From NCBI RefSeq assembly GCF_014695575.1, contig NZ_JACJOO010000064.1, positions 186,001 through 250,000 of the forward strand: a DNA stretch of 64,000 nucleotides, written 5' to 3'. Made by a program: the position numbers and the translations under genes. This document shows, piece by piece, positions 7,867-18,000 of the stretch. The notes beneath the pieces were generated by a model. That model made no database searches, was not told the origin of the DNA, and saw nothing but the letters and a program-made list of their open reading frames with translations. Within the stretch, counting starts at the first letter, position 1. Each line of letters starts with the position of its first letter. The stretch is from Leptolyngbya sp. FACHB-8 (GTDB lineage: Bacteria > Cyanobacteriota > Cyanobacteriia > Elainellales > Elainellaceae).

Positions 7867-10485
7867 ATGACAGAAAAGGATCTTGTGGGAAACCAAAGCC
7901 GTCAGCACCGTGGGAAAGTCCCTCTCAGATTAATTTTGGTAGTTCCCTTTGTCCTACAAATATTTACTGTTGTGGGATTAGTTGGATATTTTTCCTTTAA
8001 AAATGGGCAGAGGGCAGTCAATACTGTTGCCGAACAACTTCAACATGAGGTAAGCGATCGCGTCAACCAACACTTAAATGATTACCTCGCCCTTCCCCAT
8101 CAGTTAAATCAGTTGAATGCTGATGCGATCGATCAGGGTATCTTAAACCCTCAAAATTTAGAAGAAACGGGGCGTTATTTCTGGAAACAAGCAAAAACCT
8201 TTGAGAATATTAGTTGGATCGGCTATGCCCTAGCCGATGGTAAAGGGGCAGGAGCAGGCCGTTGGTTAGATAACCACGGTGTTGTGATTGATGAAACAAT
8301 CAACAACTTAAATTACACCTATAACACTGATAGCCAGGGCAGGCGTATTCAAGCCGTTTATAAAACAGAATACGATGCCACTGCTGACGAGTGGTACATT
8401 GACACCGTCCGTCTACAGCGACCAAACTGGAGCCGAATTGCTGTATCCGAAGGGTTTGGGAATTACATTGCGGCTTCAGCAAACTATCCCCTTTATGATC
8501 GAAATCATCACCTGATAGGAGCGCTTAGTATTGACTTACTGCTAGCGAGTATCAGTGATTTTCTAAAGAGTTTAAAGGTTAGTCCATCGGGACAGATTTT
8601 TATTATTGAACGGAACGGATTGCTCATTGCCAGTTCTGAATTATCAGAACCTTATGAAATTACTGGAGACAAAATTCAACGAATTAACGTCCTCACAAGT
8701 TCTAATGACCTAATTCGCGCAACTAGCCAGCAGTTAAAATCCCAATTTGGTTCTTTCAGTACCATTAAAGCTTCTCAAGAATTGCAATTTAGAGGGAAAG
8801 CCCTTCAAGGAAGTGGCCGCAAAAAGGACAACTATTTCGTCAACGTAACCCCCTGGAAGGATCATTACGGTTTGGATTGGCTGGTGGTGATCGTGATACC
8901 AGAATCCGATTTTATGGCCACCATTCACAACAACGCACGTATGACCGTTGGGTTGTGTCTGGCAGCTTTGGCGATCGCCACTGGCATGGGGCTTCTAACA
9001 TCTCGTTGGCTTGTATGTTCCATCACTCGGGTCATTCGTGCGGCCGATGCCCTTTCTCGTAATGATTGGCAGCAAGTACCCGAGGCTAATACCCAAGAAA
9101 TGGCTCAACTCGCTGGAGCCTTTAACCGCATGGCAGAGCAGCTCCAGGAATCCTTCACCCAGCTGGAATACACTGCTCACCATGATCCACTAACGGGTTT
9201 ACCCAATCAACGGGCTTTCCGCCTCAAGTTATTGGAAGCCATTGTTCGACGCCAACACAACTCCAACTTCTTGTTTGCTGTTTTATTTCTTGACTTGGAT
9301 TACTTCAAGCTCGTCAATGATAGCCTGGGGCATTTAGCTGGAGACAAACTATTAACCATTACAGCTACTCGTTTGAAAGCATGTATTCGTCCAACAGATA
9401 CTATTGCTCGATTTGGTGGTGATGAGTTTGTCATTTTGCTTGAAGATATTGCAGATGTTAATTCAGTGATTCACATCGCTGAACGCATATCCCGAGAAAT
9501 CCAACATCCCTTTTATTTAGACAATAGCGAGGTCTTTATTAGTACCAGTATTGGTATCGTTCTAAGTAGTGAGCAAACGCAGCACCCAGATAGCTTTTTA
9601 AGCAATGCAGACATTGCCTTATATCGAGCCAAAGTAAAAGGTAAAGCGGCTTATGAGCTATTTGACAGCGCGATGCAAACAGAAGTTGTCGAGCGATTGC
9701 AATTAGAAACAGACCTACGCCGAGCAATCGAACGCCAGGAACTAGAAGTTTATTACCAACCAATTTTCAATATCAGAACAGGTCAGATTCTCGGTCTAGA
9801 AGCTTTGGTACGCTGGCATCATGCGACCCAGGGGCCAATTCCTCCCAACAAGTTTATCCCTGTTGCAGAAGAGACTGGATTAATTGTTGAAATTGGGATG
9901 TGGATTTTGTACCAAGCTTGCTACCAGATGCAGATTTGGCAACAACAATTTCCGAATTTTCAGAGTATGACCATGAGTGTCAACTTATCAAGCAAGCAGT
10001 TTTTACAAGTTAATTTTATAGAGCAGATTGAAAAGGTTCTGCAAAAAACAAAGCTACTGCCTGGCAACCTAAAGTTAGAAATTACAGAGAGTGTTTTTCT
10101 AAATTATGAGGATGTCACAAGAGCCAAATTTCACAAGCTTCAGGCATTAGGTGTAAAAATCAGCATTGATGATTTTGGAACCGGGTACTCTTCTCTGAGC
10201 TATCTTCATCGTTTTCCCATCAATACATTAAAAATCGATCGTTCATTTATTCAGCACCTCAATCCTCAAAACAAACACTTAGCGATTATCGAAGCAATTG
10301 TGAGTCTGGCCCACAACTTAGGAATGGACGTTATTGCTGAGGGAGTCGAGACTGAAGAACAAATTCGATATCTCGATGCAATCGGTTGTGAAAAAGCCCA
10401 GGGTCACCTATTTTCTCCTGCAGTGCCTGCGTTCGAAGTAACCACTCTTTTTCAACATCAACTGGAAGAGCTTTCACAGAGTTGA
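7867..10485 (+). CDS. Membrane-anchored Cache-HAMP-GGDEF-EAL cyclic-di-GMP protein
   Basis: 872 residues. A transmembrane helix at about 18-44 is followed by a periplasmic double-Cache-like sensor domain to about 355, a second helix near 360-384, HAMP, GGDEF (catalytic RFGGDEFV near 516-523) and EAL (EALVRWHH near 644, DDFGTGYSS further on). Both catalytic motifs are intact, and an RPTD I-site sits five residues before GGDEF, so it may make and degrade c-di-GMP with product inhibition. The Cache domain suggests sensing of a small external ligand. The gene is visibly more A+T-rich than its neighbours. It stands alone; glyS is convergent, with a hairpin between them. Confidence 0.93.
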   Translation: MTEKDLVGNQSRQHRGKVPLRLILVVPFVLQIFTVVGLVGYFSFKNGQRAVNTVAEQLQHEVSDRVNQHLNDYLALPHQLNQLNADAIDQGILNPQNLEETGRYFWKQAKTFENISWIGYALADGKGAGAGRWLDNHGVVIDETINNLNYTYNTDSQGRRIQAVYKTEYDATADEWYIDTVRLQRPNWSRIAVSEGFGNYIAASANYPLYDRNHHLIGALSIDLLLASISDFLKSLKVSPSGQIFIIERNGLLIASSELSEPYEITGDKIQRINVLTSSNDLIRATSQQLKSQFGSFSTIKASQELQFRGKALQGSGRKKDNYFVNVTPWKDHYGLDWLVVIVIPESDFMATIHNNARMTVGLCLAALAIATGMGLLTSRWLVCSITRVIRAADALSRNDWQQVPEANTQEMAQLAGAFNRMAEQLQESFTQLEYTAHHDPLTGLPNQRAFRLKLLEAIVRRQHNSNFLFAVLFLDLDYFKLVNDSLGHLAGDKLLTITATRLKACIRPTDTIARFGGDEFVILLEDIADVNSVIHIAERISREIQHPFYLDNSEVFISTSIGIVLSSEQTQHPDSFLSNADIALYRAKVKGKAAYELFDSAMQTEVVERLQLETDLRRAIERQELEVYYQPIFNIRTGQILGLEALVRWHHATQGPIPPNKFIPVAEETGLIVEIGMWILYQACYQMQIWQQQFPNFQSMTMSVNLSSKQFLQVNFIEQIEKVLQKTKLLPGNLKLEITESVFLNYEDVTRAKFHKLQALGVKISIDDFGTGYSSLSYLHRFPINTLKIDRSFIQHLNPQNKHLAIIEAIVSLAHNLGMDVIAEGVETEEQIRYLDAIGCEKAQGHLFSPAVPAFEVTTLFQHQLEELSQS

Positions 10486-10538
10486 GTTGGGGATAGGGTG
10501 AAGTAACCATTTTTGCAGCGTGAAGCATATACAAAAAC

Positions 10539-10580
10539 GGGCATTTCCGAGTTTCCTACATACGGAACTCGGAAATGCCC
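10539..10580. terminator. Bidirectional hairpin between converging genes
   Basis: GGGCATTTCCGAGTT and AACTCGGAAATGCCC form a 15-bp stem with a short loop between the GGDEF-EAL stop (10485) and the glyS stop (10599). Its position suits a shared terminator. Confidence 0.7.
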
Positions 10581-10598
10581 TTCGCAAACTCAGACTTG

Positions 10599-12749
10599 TT
10601 ACCCTTTAACGATCGCCCCAAAATCTGCCAACACCCGAGCGTGATTGCGCAACAGTCCCAACAAGTTCAGACGATTGCGGCGCACCTTGTCATCATCGGC
10701 CATGACCAGTACGCTGGTTTCCCCATCAAAGAAATTGCTGACTGTGGGAGCGATCGCCACTAATGCATCCACCAATTTCTGATAGTTACGTTCGGCTTTC
10801 GCGGCCTGGGTCTGGGGCAACAATTGCACTAGAGAGTCATAGAATCCCTGTTCAGAGGGTTTCTCAAATAGAGAAGCCGTAACGAGCGGAGCCGGATCAA
10901 GAGCATCAAAGTCCAGATCACCCTGTTTTGCCAGCCGGGTGGAACGGTTGACCGTCTCGTAAATGGCATTGAGGGTACCATTGGCTCGGATCGATTGGAG
11001 GAAGAGGGCGCGATCACGTACATCTAACAAATCCTGCAATGCACGCTCGGTATAGGCGGGGTCGTCTCCTAACACGGCGTTGACCAGATCGTAATCAACG
11101 CCCTGCTCCTCCAGCAACGTGCGCACCCGTTGCAGGAAGAAGTCCCGTAACTGATCGCGCAGGGCTGTCACTTTCGTGGAGCCCACTAGATCCGCTGCGA
11201 CGAAATCAGCAATCACTTGATCCAGCAGTTGCTCTAAATTAATAGCCAGATTCGCATCCCAGGTGATGCTGACGATTGCATTCGCGGCCCGACGGAGTGC
11301 AAAGGGGTCAGAAGATCCCGTAGGAATCATGCCCAGGCTGAAGATCCCGACCAGGGTGTCGAGGCGATCGCTCACCCCTGTCACCTGCCCCGCCAACGTC
11401 TTAGGCATCTGGTCATTGGCTCCGCGTGGCAGATAATGCTCAAAGATAGCATCCGCTACGGCAGGAGACTCGTTGCTGGCGATCGCATATTTCTGGCCCA
11501 TCACCCCCTGCAATTCAGGGAACTCGCCGACCATCTGGGTCACTAAGTCTGCCTTGCAGAGCAGGGCCGCTCGTTCGACGGTGGCGCGATCGCCCTCCGA
11601 CAAGTTCAGCTGACGGGCGATGTGCCCAGCAATCTGTACAATGCGCTCTACCTTCTGCCGTACCGAACCCAGATCTTCCTGGAATGTGACGGTTTCCAGC
11701 TGAGGCAAGTAATCCTCTAGAGCCTTCTTGCGATCGGCATCAAAGAAATAGCGGCCATCGGAAAGGCGAGCGCGGATAACGCGACCATTTCCCTCGGCAA
11801 TAATGGTAGACTTAGCCGGATCGCCATTGGAGATGGTGATAAAGCAGGGCAGCAGTTCATGAGAGCCTTCAGCCTTCAACACTGGGAAGTAGCGCTGATG
11901 GCTTTCCATTTCCATCACCAACACTTCGGCGGGAACTTCCAAAAACTCTGGCTCAAATTTGCCAACGACAGCGGTGGGGTACTCTACCAGATCTGTCACC
12001 TCGTCCAGCAAGCCAGTATTGATCGAGGCTACACCACCTACCGTACGCGCGGCTTCCTCCGCTTGAGCCTGAATGGTTTGACGGCGCTGAGCGGGATCTG
12101 GCTCCACAAAAGCTTTACGTAAAGTTGCCAGATAGTCCGAAGCCTGAGAAATGATAACGGGTTCTGGAGATAGAACACGGTGGCCCTGGGAAAGGCGATC
12201 GCTCGTCACCACCTCCGCCCCATTTTCCAACGTCAGCGGCAGCACCTCTTCATCCCACAGTGTGACTAACCAGCGTACCGGGCGGGAGAAGCGCTGATCT
12301 CCATCGCCCCAACGCATAAATCGCTTGCCCTCCAGCCCAAAAATCCACTGGGGCACCAATTCCATCAGCAACTCTTTGACAGACCGACCCGGTATCTTCA
12401 GGGTGACAAAAATAAACTCCCCTTTATCCGTGGCCCGTGTCTCAAAATCCTCGACAGACACGCCCCGGGAACGAGCAAACCCTTCGGCTGCCTTGGTCGG
12501 CTTGCCATCCTTAAACGCCGCCTGCACCGAGGGCCCCTTCACCTCTTCTTCACGATCAGGCTGCCGCTCCGGTAAACCCTCCAGCACCAGGGCTAATCTC
12601 CGAGGCGTACCGTAGATGTGGATCGCCGATGGGTCTAGAAATTGCTCCTTTAAACTGGCAGAAATGCGCGATCGCCACTGCTGCATCGCACTGGCCACAA
12701 AACTGGCCGGCAATTCCTCGGTTCCCACCTCAAGCAAAAAAGTCGCCAT
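10599..12749 (-). CDS. glyS: Glycyl-tRNA synthetase beta subunit
   Basis: About 716 residues, normal for the beta chain of the bacterial alpha2-beta2 enzyme that charges tRNA-Gly. The start [17 protein letters not shown] and the internal FHxxxF-like features [12 protein letters not shown] and [28 protein letters not shown] are family hallmarks; the C-terminus carries the DALR-like anticodon-binding helices. The ORF extends to 12782, but ATG at 12749 begins the conserved sequence. glyQ is not in the window, so the subunits are unlinked here, as is common in cyanobacteria. Confidence 0.96.
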   Translation of the reverse strand: MATFLLEVGTEELPASFVASAMQQWRSRISASLKEQFLDPSAIHIYGTPRRLALVLEGLPERQPDREEEVKGPSVQAAFKDGKPTKAAEGFARSRGVSVEDFETRATDKGEFIFVTLKIPGRSVKELLMELVPQWIFGLEGKRFMRWGDGDQRFSRPVRWLVTLWDEEVLPLTLENGAEVVTSDRLSQGHRVLSPEPVIISQASDYLATLRKAFVEPDPAQRRQTIQAQAEEAARTVGGVASINTGLLDEVTDLVEYPTAVVGKFEPEFLEVPAEVLVMEMESHQRYFPVLKAEGSHELLPCFITISNGDPAKSTIIAEGNGRVIRARLSDGRYFFDADRKKALEDYLPQLETVTFQEDLGSVRQKVERIVQIAGHIARQLNLSEGDRATVERAALLCKADLVTQMVGEFPELQGVMGQKYAIASNESPAVADAIFEHYLPRGANDQMPKTLAGQVTGVSDRLDTLVGIFSLGMIPTGSSDPFALRRAANAIVSITWDANLAINLEQLLDQVIADFVAADLVGSTKVTALRDQLRDFFLQRVRTLLEEQGVDYDLVNAVLGDDPAYTERALQDLLDVRDRALFLQSIRANGTLNAIYETVNRSTRLAKQGDLDFDALDPAPLVTASLFEKPSEQGFYDSLVQLLPQTQAAKAERNYQKLVDALVAIAPTVSNFFDGETSVLVMADDDKVRRNRLNLLGLLRNHARVLADFGAIVKG

Positions 12750-12823
12750 AGCGCGATCGCCCAAACCATCCCAAATTTTCAACTCTCCCAGTCTATCGCA
12801 GAGGTGGGTGCGCTTCCGACTTC

Positions 12824-13051
12824 CTACTCCTTAGGTGGCTCAAATCCAAACACTTCGGCTTCCCGGCCAACCCACCATTCCCCAAGATTCATCAAATCTG
12901 TCTGGAGTTCGTCCAACGCCGCTATATATTCAGCATCAGACAGCTCCGCTCGTCGTTCTTGCAACTTCTTCAAACGCAGTTGCACCAGCAACCAGGGCTT
13001 CGAAATACCATCAGTCGCCTCAATAAAACGAGCCAAATCTGTACTATCCAT
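12824..13051 (-). CDS. Small cyanobacterial hypothetical protein
   Basis: 75 residues starting [17 protein letters not shown], helical and charged, with [25 protein letters not shown] likely forming a helical hairpin and a C-terminal [18 protein letters not shown] do not recognise a domain. The ORF extends to 13168, but the extra N-terminal residues run into a degenerate copy of the 130-bp palindromic element, so the shorter start is preferred. It lies directly upstream of glyS on the same strand. Confidence 0.65.
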   Translation of the reverse strand: MDSTDLARFIEATDGISKPWLLVQLRLKKLQERRAELSDAEYIAALDELQTDLMNLGEWWVGREAEVFGFEPPKE

Positions 13052-13119
13052 AACCCACAAGAAGAAGGGATGGATTACAGCATAACAAACCCTTTCCCTA
13101 CTCCCCGGTTCCCCGAACC

Positions 13120-13229
13120 CAGCAATTCTCATTTCGAAAGCAGGCCCTAAGCTACGCGCCAAAGGCACACAATTTAGGGCTTCACAGTCGAGAGTTCACG
13201 GCCTACGGGCGCGAATTCTCGACTGTGAA
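13120..13229. mobile_element. Degenerate copy of the 130-bp CAGCAATTCTCA element
   Basis: Begins with the family end CAGCAATTCTCATTT at 13120 and keeps the CGCGCCAAAGG-like centre and the second hairpin (CAGTCGAGAGTTCACG and its complement), but the first hairpin is decayed and the TGAGAATTGCTG right end is missing. No clear target duplication remains. Confidence 0.65.
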
Positions 13230-13360
13230 CCATGCGCCGAATCCGGAGTGTGAGTTCATTATCAACCCCTTTCCAACTCAGCGGACGAGAGAGGAGTGTA
13301 AGATTTCGTCCCACGCTCCCCTCTGATACCTCACTCGTAGGCTGCGGCCTAAGTTTGCAA

Positions 13361-13407
13361 CCTATGTTTTTGTGTAGGGTGCGAAGCACCCTACACAAAA
13401 ACATAGG
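13361..13407. repeat. Perfect 22-bp-arm palindrome
   Basis: CCTATGTTTTTGTGTAGGG... with a GAA loop inside GCGAAGC, arms fully complementary. It lies in the gene-free stretch 13052-13891; the only ORF there (13472-13678) has no supporting features. Confidence 0.9.
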
Positions 13408-13891
13408 TGATGGATTTCCGCCTCAGCGTACTAGATTGGGAAATAGAGCTTAGCTCAACTACCATGTTTTCGTGATTACATTTATAGAAAAAATTAAGCT
13501 ACTAATCCTTTCTCATAGGCATAGAATCATTGTACCGAAGGGAACTCAGCTGCAGTTCTGGTTGCAAAATTCAGCTTCTTACTACTCCAAACGATTGTTT
13601 AAACAGCCATTTTCAGGAATTTCATACTACGAGTGGGTAGAGATAGAAATAAGCGACTACCCCTGCCCTCAGAGTTAAATCATGAAGCGAGATTAATATT
13701 TCCGGAGCGAGATGGCGATCGCGCGAGAAATTGTGATCACTAGGTATAGAGCAACTTAGATACTGAACGCTCAGCCAACTCAAAAACAGTAAGTATAAAT
13801 GCTTACACTGTTATTTTTGTGAGTTTGCCACAATCAAACACATCACACGGTCGTTCAATTCTGCCCCTTCTAAAGGAGTAAAACAAATTAC

Positions 13892-14089
13892 ATGGATCCT
13901 ACCATTGGACAAATGACCTGGAGACCCGAAGGGATAGCGGAACGCTCGCTACATCTGCGTCTTGACCCTTCAGAGTCCTGGCGGCATTACAAGGAGTGCC
14001 CCGAGTACAGCCAGCCCGATCCCCCCGATTTTTCAGAAGGCTTCGCCACATTCATGCACTTGCTTAAGAACGGCTGGGAAATCATTTAG
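13892..14089 (+). CDS. Small hypothetical protein
   Basis: 65 residues beginning MDPTIGQMTWRPEGIAERSLHLRLDP and ending FMHLLKNGWEII. A good ribosome binding site (AAAGGAG, about 12 nt upstream) supports translation. It is rich in Pro, Trp, Glu and Asp with no membrane segment. I do not recognise a domain. It lies upstream of the bilin lyase gene on the same strand, about 200 bp away, and could be co-expressed with it. Confidence 0.6.
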   Translation: MDPTIGQMTWRPEGIAERSLHLRLDPSESWRHYKECPEYSQPDPPDFSEGFATFMHLLKNGWEII

Positions 14090-14287
14090 GGCACAGTAGT
14101 TCCAACCTACCTCTGAAGCTGGGTCAAGCTCAATCCGTTCTAACGCTCCCCATCCCCAATTACCTCATTACTCATACCCACTCGAACCAACCCTGAGGTA
14201 TTATCAAAAAACCGGCCTTTTTTGTTAAGTTTTATTTCAGACTTGACGTCAGGTGATCGCCTGCCCGCTCGCGCAAGGAGCCTACTC

Positions 14288-14827
14288 ATGACCTCGTCCG
14301 TTCAAACCGTTCAGTCTCTAGAGTCTTTGGTGGCGGAATATTTCCGTCAGTCTGAAGGGCATTGGGAATCCAAACGTCGCTACTACACTCTCAAAAGCGG
14401 GGAGGTACAGGAAGTCGTCAGTCAACTCACCGTCCGGGCCTTGGCTCAAGGTAGCCCCGAGCTGCGAGAACTGGCTCGTATGCATGGTCTGGAGGATGAA
14501 GCAGCCATGACCAGCGGAGCCTATACCGCTTGGGAAAGCAACTACATTGGCCCCAGCCCTAAAACCCTCAACGGTTCTACAATCTTTGGGGTAATTGGTG
14601 ATGTCCTGTACCGCGATCGCGGCTTTGCTACGGGCAAGCCCATCACCGCTCATTACACGATGCGTGATCCTCGTACAATGGCGCTTCACACCGAGTACCA
14701 GGGCAGCACCTTTGAAGAAGAGATCAAGCTGATCGGCACTCAGTACCGGACCCGTCAGACTATCATCTCCCGTGCCGGAGAAGAGCAAATGATTGGGCAA
14801 TATCTGGAAACTCGGATGCCCGACTAA
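14288..14827 (+). CDS. CpcS/CpeS-family phycobilin lyase
   Basis: 179 residues, the usual size of the lipocalin-like S-type chromophore lyases that attach phycobilins to cysteines of phycobiliproteins. Matching features are SLVAEYFRQSEGHWESKRRYYTL at the N-terminus (compare the EFFxxSxGxW opening of CpcS) and the later TAHYTMRDPRTMALHTEYQG and ISRAGEEQMIGQYLETRMP strands. ATG at 14288 has AAGGAG eight bases upstream; the longer frame from 14222 does not. Which phycobiliprotein it serves (CpcS, CpcU or another subtype) is not resolved. No phycobiliprotein gene is in the window. Confidence 0.82.
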   Translation: MTSSVQTVQSLESLVAEYFRQSEGHWESKRRYYTLKSGEVQEVVSQLTVRALAQGSPELRELARMHGLEDEAAMTSGAYTAWESNYIGPSPKTLNGSTIFGVIGDVLYRDRGFATGKPITAHYTMRDPRTMALHTEYQGSTFEEEIKLIGTQYRTRQTIISRAGEEQMIGQYLETRMPD

Positions 14828-14850
14828 TATACTCTTCGCCATTTTGGTTA

Positions 14851-14971
14851 ACGTCAGTTCGGGATAAGCCGAACCGCCCATTATTGTGTGCGCGACGCGC
14901 ACGCAATAATGGGCTTTTTCGAGTGCTGCGCGAAGCGCGGCACTCGAAAAAGCCCTTAACCCGAACTGAGA
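14851..14971. mobile_element. Double-hairpin element with 8-bp direct repeats
   Basis: Outer arms TCAGTTCGGG / CCCGAACTGA enclose two hairpins: CCCATTATTG.../CAATAATGGG, and CTTTTTCGAGTGC.../GCACTCGAAAAAG with apex GCGAAGC. TTTGGTTA occurs on both sides (14843-14850 and 14972-14979), as expected of a target duplication. Relatives are at about 20674-20820, 36630-36745 and 41738-42000. Confidence 0.65.
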
Positions 14972-14981
14972 TTTGGTTAGG

Positions 14982-15016
14982 AAAAGAGAAGGGAGGCAAA
15001 GCCTCCCTTCTCTTTT
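14982..15016. terminator. Terminator of the kinase-cyclase gene
   Basis: AAAAGAGAAGGGAGGC, loop AAA, and a perfect complement ending in TCTTTT. It is palindromic with A/T tails on both sides, a few bases past the stop codon at 15022, and could serve both strands. Confidence 0.8.
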
Positions 15017-15021
15017 GACGT

Positions 15022-18000
15022 CTAATGCTCAATTCGAATTGAGAACGTCAGCACCGTCTCATCTACACCCTTCAATTCAAGGGGGCTGAACTTAGTGATG
15101 GTGTCCTGGTCAAGGTAGTCTGCGACTGCCGCCGATACAAGGATGGAATTGGCCTCAGCCGCTTCCTGAATCCGAGCCGCAATATTGACGCTGGGGCCGA
15201 TCGCCGTATAGTCGGTGCGCTCCTCACCACCAAACATACCCACGACAGCAGTACCCTGGTGGATGCCGCAGCGGAACTGCACCTGATAGTCTTCGGGAAT
15301 AATGCCCCGACTCACCCACTTGGCGTTGAGCAGATCCAACGTTTTATACATTTGGCGGGCAGCGGCGATCGCTCGATGCACCTGCTCATTGGGACTAATC
15401 TCCTCAGGCGCTCCAAAGATCGCCAGAATTGCATCGCCCATAAATTTATCAACGGTGCCCCCATGCTCGAAGATAGCGTGGGTCATCTCCGTCAAATATT
15501 CGTTGAGAAGCTCAGCAACACGGCGCGATCGCAGGGTATTGGACAACTGGGTAAACCCAATAATGTCGCTAAACAACACCGTAATCATTCGGGGTTCGGG
15601 CCGAAGATCCAGCGCTAATTCCCCCGCGGCTGCCCGTTCGACCAGGGAAGGCGGAAGGAAACGCTTGAGTACCGACTCAGTGAGGTAGGAATTCAGCTCC
15701 GCTACCCGTCGTTCGTTTTCCTTCAGAGCCAGCAGGTTTCGCACCTCTGCCAACAGTTCCCGCGCATTGAACGGTTTGGAAAGGTAACCATCAGCTCCCT
15801 TTTCGACCCCCTCAATACGAGTCTCTTCATCCGCTTTGGCAGTTACTAGAATGACAGGCGTGCCCTTCAGCGCCTCATTGTGACGAATCCACTGAATCAT
15901 CTCCAGACCTGACACCATCGGCATCATCAAATCTGTCACGATCAAGTTGGGGATTTCTGTTTGTGCAACTTCCAGCCCTTCAGCACCATTCCGGGCTGTT
16001 AGCACTGTGTAACCGGCCTGTTGCAAAATACTCGACACGTAGGTTCGCATGTCGGTGTTGTCGTCCACCACCAAAATGCGAATTCCCTCTGAAGGCGAGA
16101 ATGCTCGGGCATTAGCCAGCTCCATTGGTACCGCGCCCACCTCCGCCAGCTTGCCCAGGCCGTCTACGGCAGTCTCAACCTCGACATCGGCCAGTTCGAC
16201 CATCGCGCGGCTATGCTCAATCTCGGCGGGCACTTCAATCACCTGATCTAGGGGCAGGTGCGAAAAACCTGTCTGCACCCAGATGGTAAACGTGGAGCCT
16301 TCTCCATAGGTGGAATCGACAGAAACGCGGCCTCCATGAAGCTCCACCAACTCCTTAACTAGAGACAAGCCTAGCCCTGTACCCTCATAGCTACGATTTG
16401 TAGAGCCATCTGCCTGCCGGAAGCGCTCGAACAGATAAGGAATTTGGTCTTCACGAATACCAATGCCTGTGTCCTGCACCTTAATCTGGCAATGCTCTCC
16501 ACGAGGATACACGCTAACGCTGATGGTGCCACCACTAGGGGTGAACTTCATAGCGTTGGAAAGCAGGTTGTAAAGCACCTTATCAAAGCGCTCTAGATCC
16601 AGATAAACCGGAGGGCAGTCTCGCAGATTTGTGTTGAGCTGGATGTGTTTGCGATCGCAATAGGGTCGGAAGGAATCGACAATGTGCACCACAAAATCCA
16701 GCAGATTGCAGGGGCGGAAGCTGGGCTGCATCCGCCCAGCATCCAGTCGCTGCAAATCGAGCAGTTGGTTAACCAGGCGCAACAAGCGGCGAGAATTGCG
16801 TAGAGCAATGTCGGCCTGCTCATAGCTCAACCCCTGGCCCTGACTAACCGCAGACTCTAACGGGCCAATGGTCAGGGTGAGCGGCGTCCGAAACTCGTGA
16901 GAAATATTCTGGAAGAACTCAGTTTTTTGCCGATCCAGCTCCAATAACTGCTCGGCTTGTTGCCGTGTTTTCTGATAAAGGCGCGATTGTTGAACGGCGA
17001 TCGCGGCCTGTACCGCCACCGCCTGAGCCAAGTCCACCTCCTCAGGTTTCCAGTGGCGAGGCTCGTGGGCCTGCCGCAGGGAAATGCTGCCAATAATCCG
17101 ACCATCAGCCAGGAGAGGCACCACCAGGAGAGCACGAGCGGGCGATCGCAACGGCAAATCTGGAGTATTTAACTCTGGATGTTCATCCAGGTCGTCGATG
17201 ATTACCGGAGACTGAGTTGCCAGCAGGTGCTGCAATACTGGGTTTCCTTCAATGGGAACCATAGACTGCGGCAGAGCATGCTGACGGGTATCTTCCGCTC
17301 CACGATTCAGCCCCCCAGACGTACGGGGGGAAGTCAGCTCAGGCCAGAAGGCATCCCATTTGGGGGCAACTTCCTCAGAATGAGTAGTGTCATGCAGCCC
17401 TACACACTGCACATACTCATCCCCCTCGGTCCAGAGGGAGAGGGCACACCCATCCGCTGCAAGCGCCTGCCCCAATTGCTGGGTAATGGCTGCAAAAATC
17501 TCCTGAGGTTCCAGGCTAGAGCGAATAGCCGATGTGATGGTATTGACCAGGGTTTCTCGACGCGCCAGAGCCCGGGCCTGCTCAAAGGCATAAGCCTGCG
17601 AAAGCGCCAAAGCAGCCTGATCGGCTACCATAACTGCCAGCTGCACCTCATCATCTCGCCACGTACGGGGTTGGCCAAACTGGTGCAGAGCCAGCACGGC
17701 CACCAAATCCTGCTGACACACCAGCGGCACAATCACGCTGGACATGATATTAGCGGCTGTAAAGGCTTGAATCGTTTCCTTTGGAGGCACCATTTGCAGG
17801 GGGCTGTCTGCTAGGCCCAGGAGCCGCTCATCGGTGGCGGCATCCTGCACGACCAAAATATCCCGAGTTTCCCAAACTGTTTGGGCCAGCGTATTGGCAA
17901 GTTCTTTACACAGTGTCGCTTCGCCACCCTGAGCTTGGGCCAGGTAGATGAACGGCTCGATGTCCATCTGGCCATCCTGGAAAGGACGGATGATGCAACA

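Noticed and set aside
13472-13678. A 68-residue plus-strand ORF
   Set aside because: No supporting start signal and no recognisable family; probably chance.
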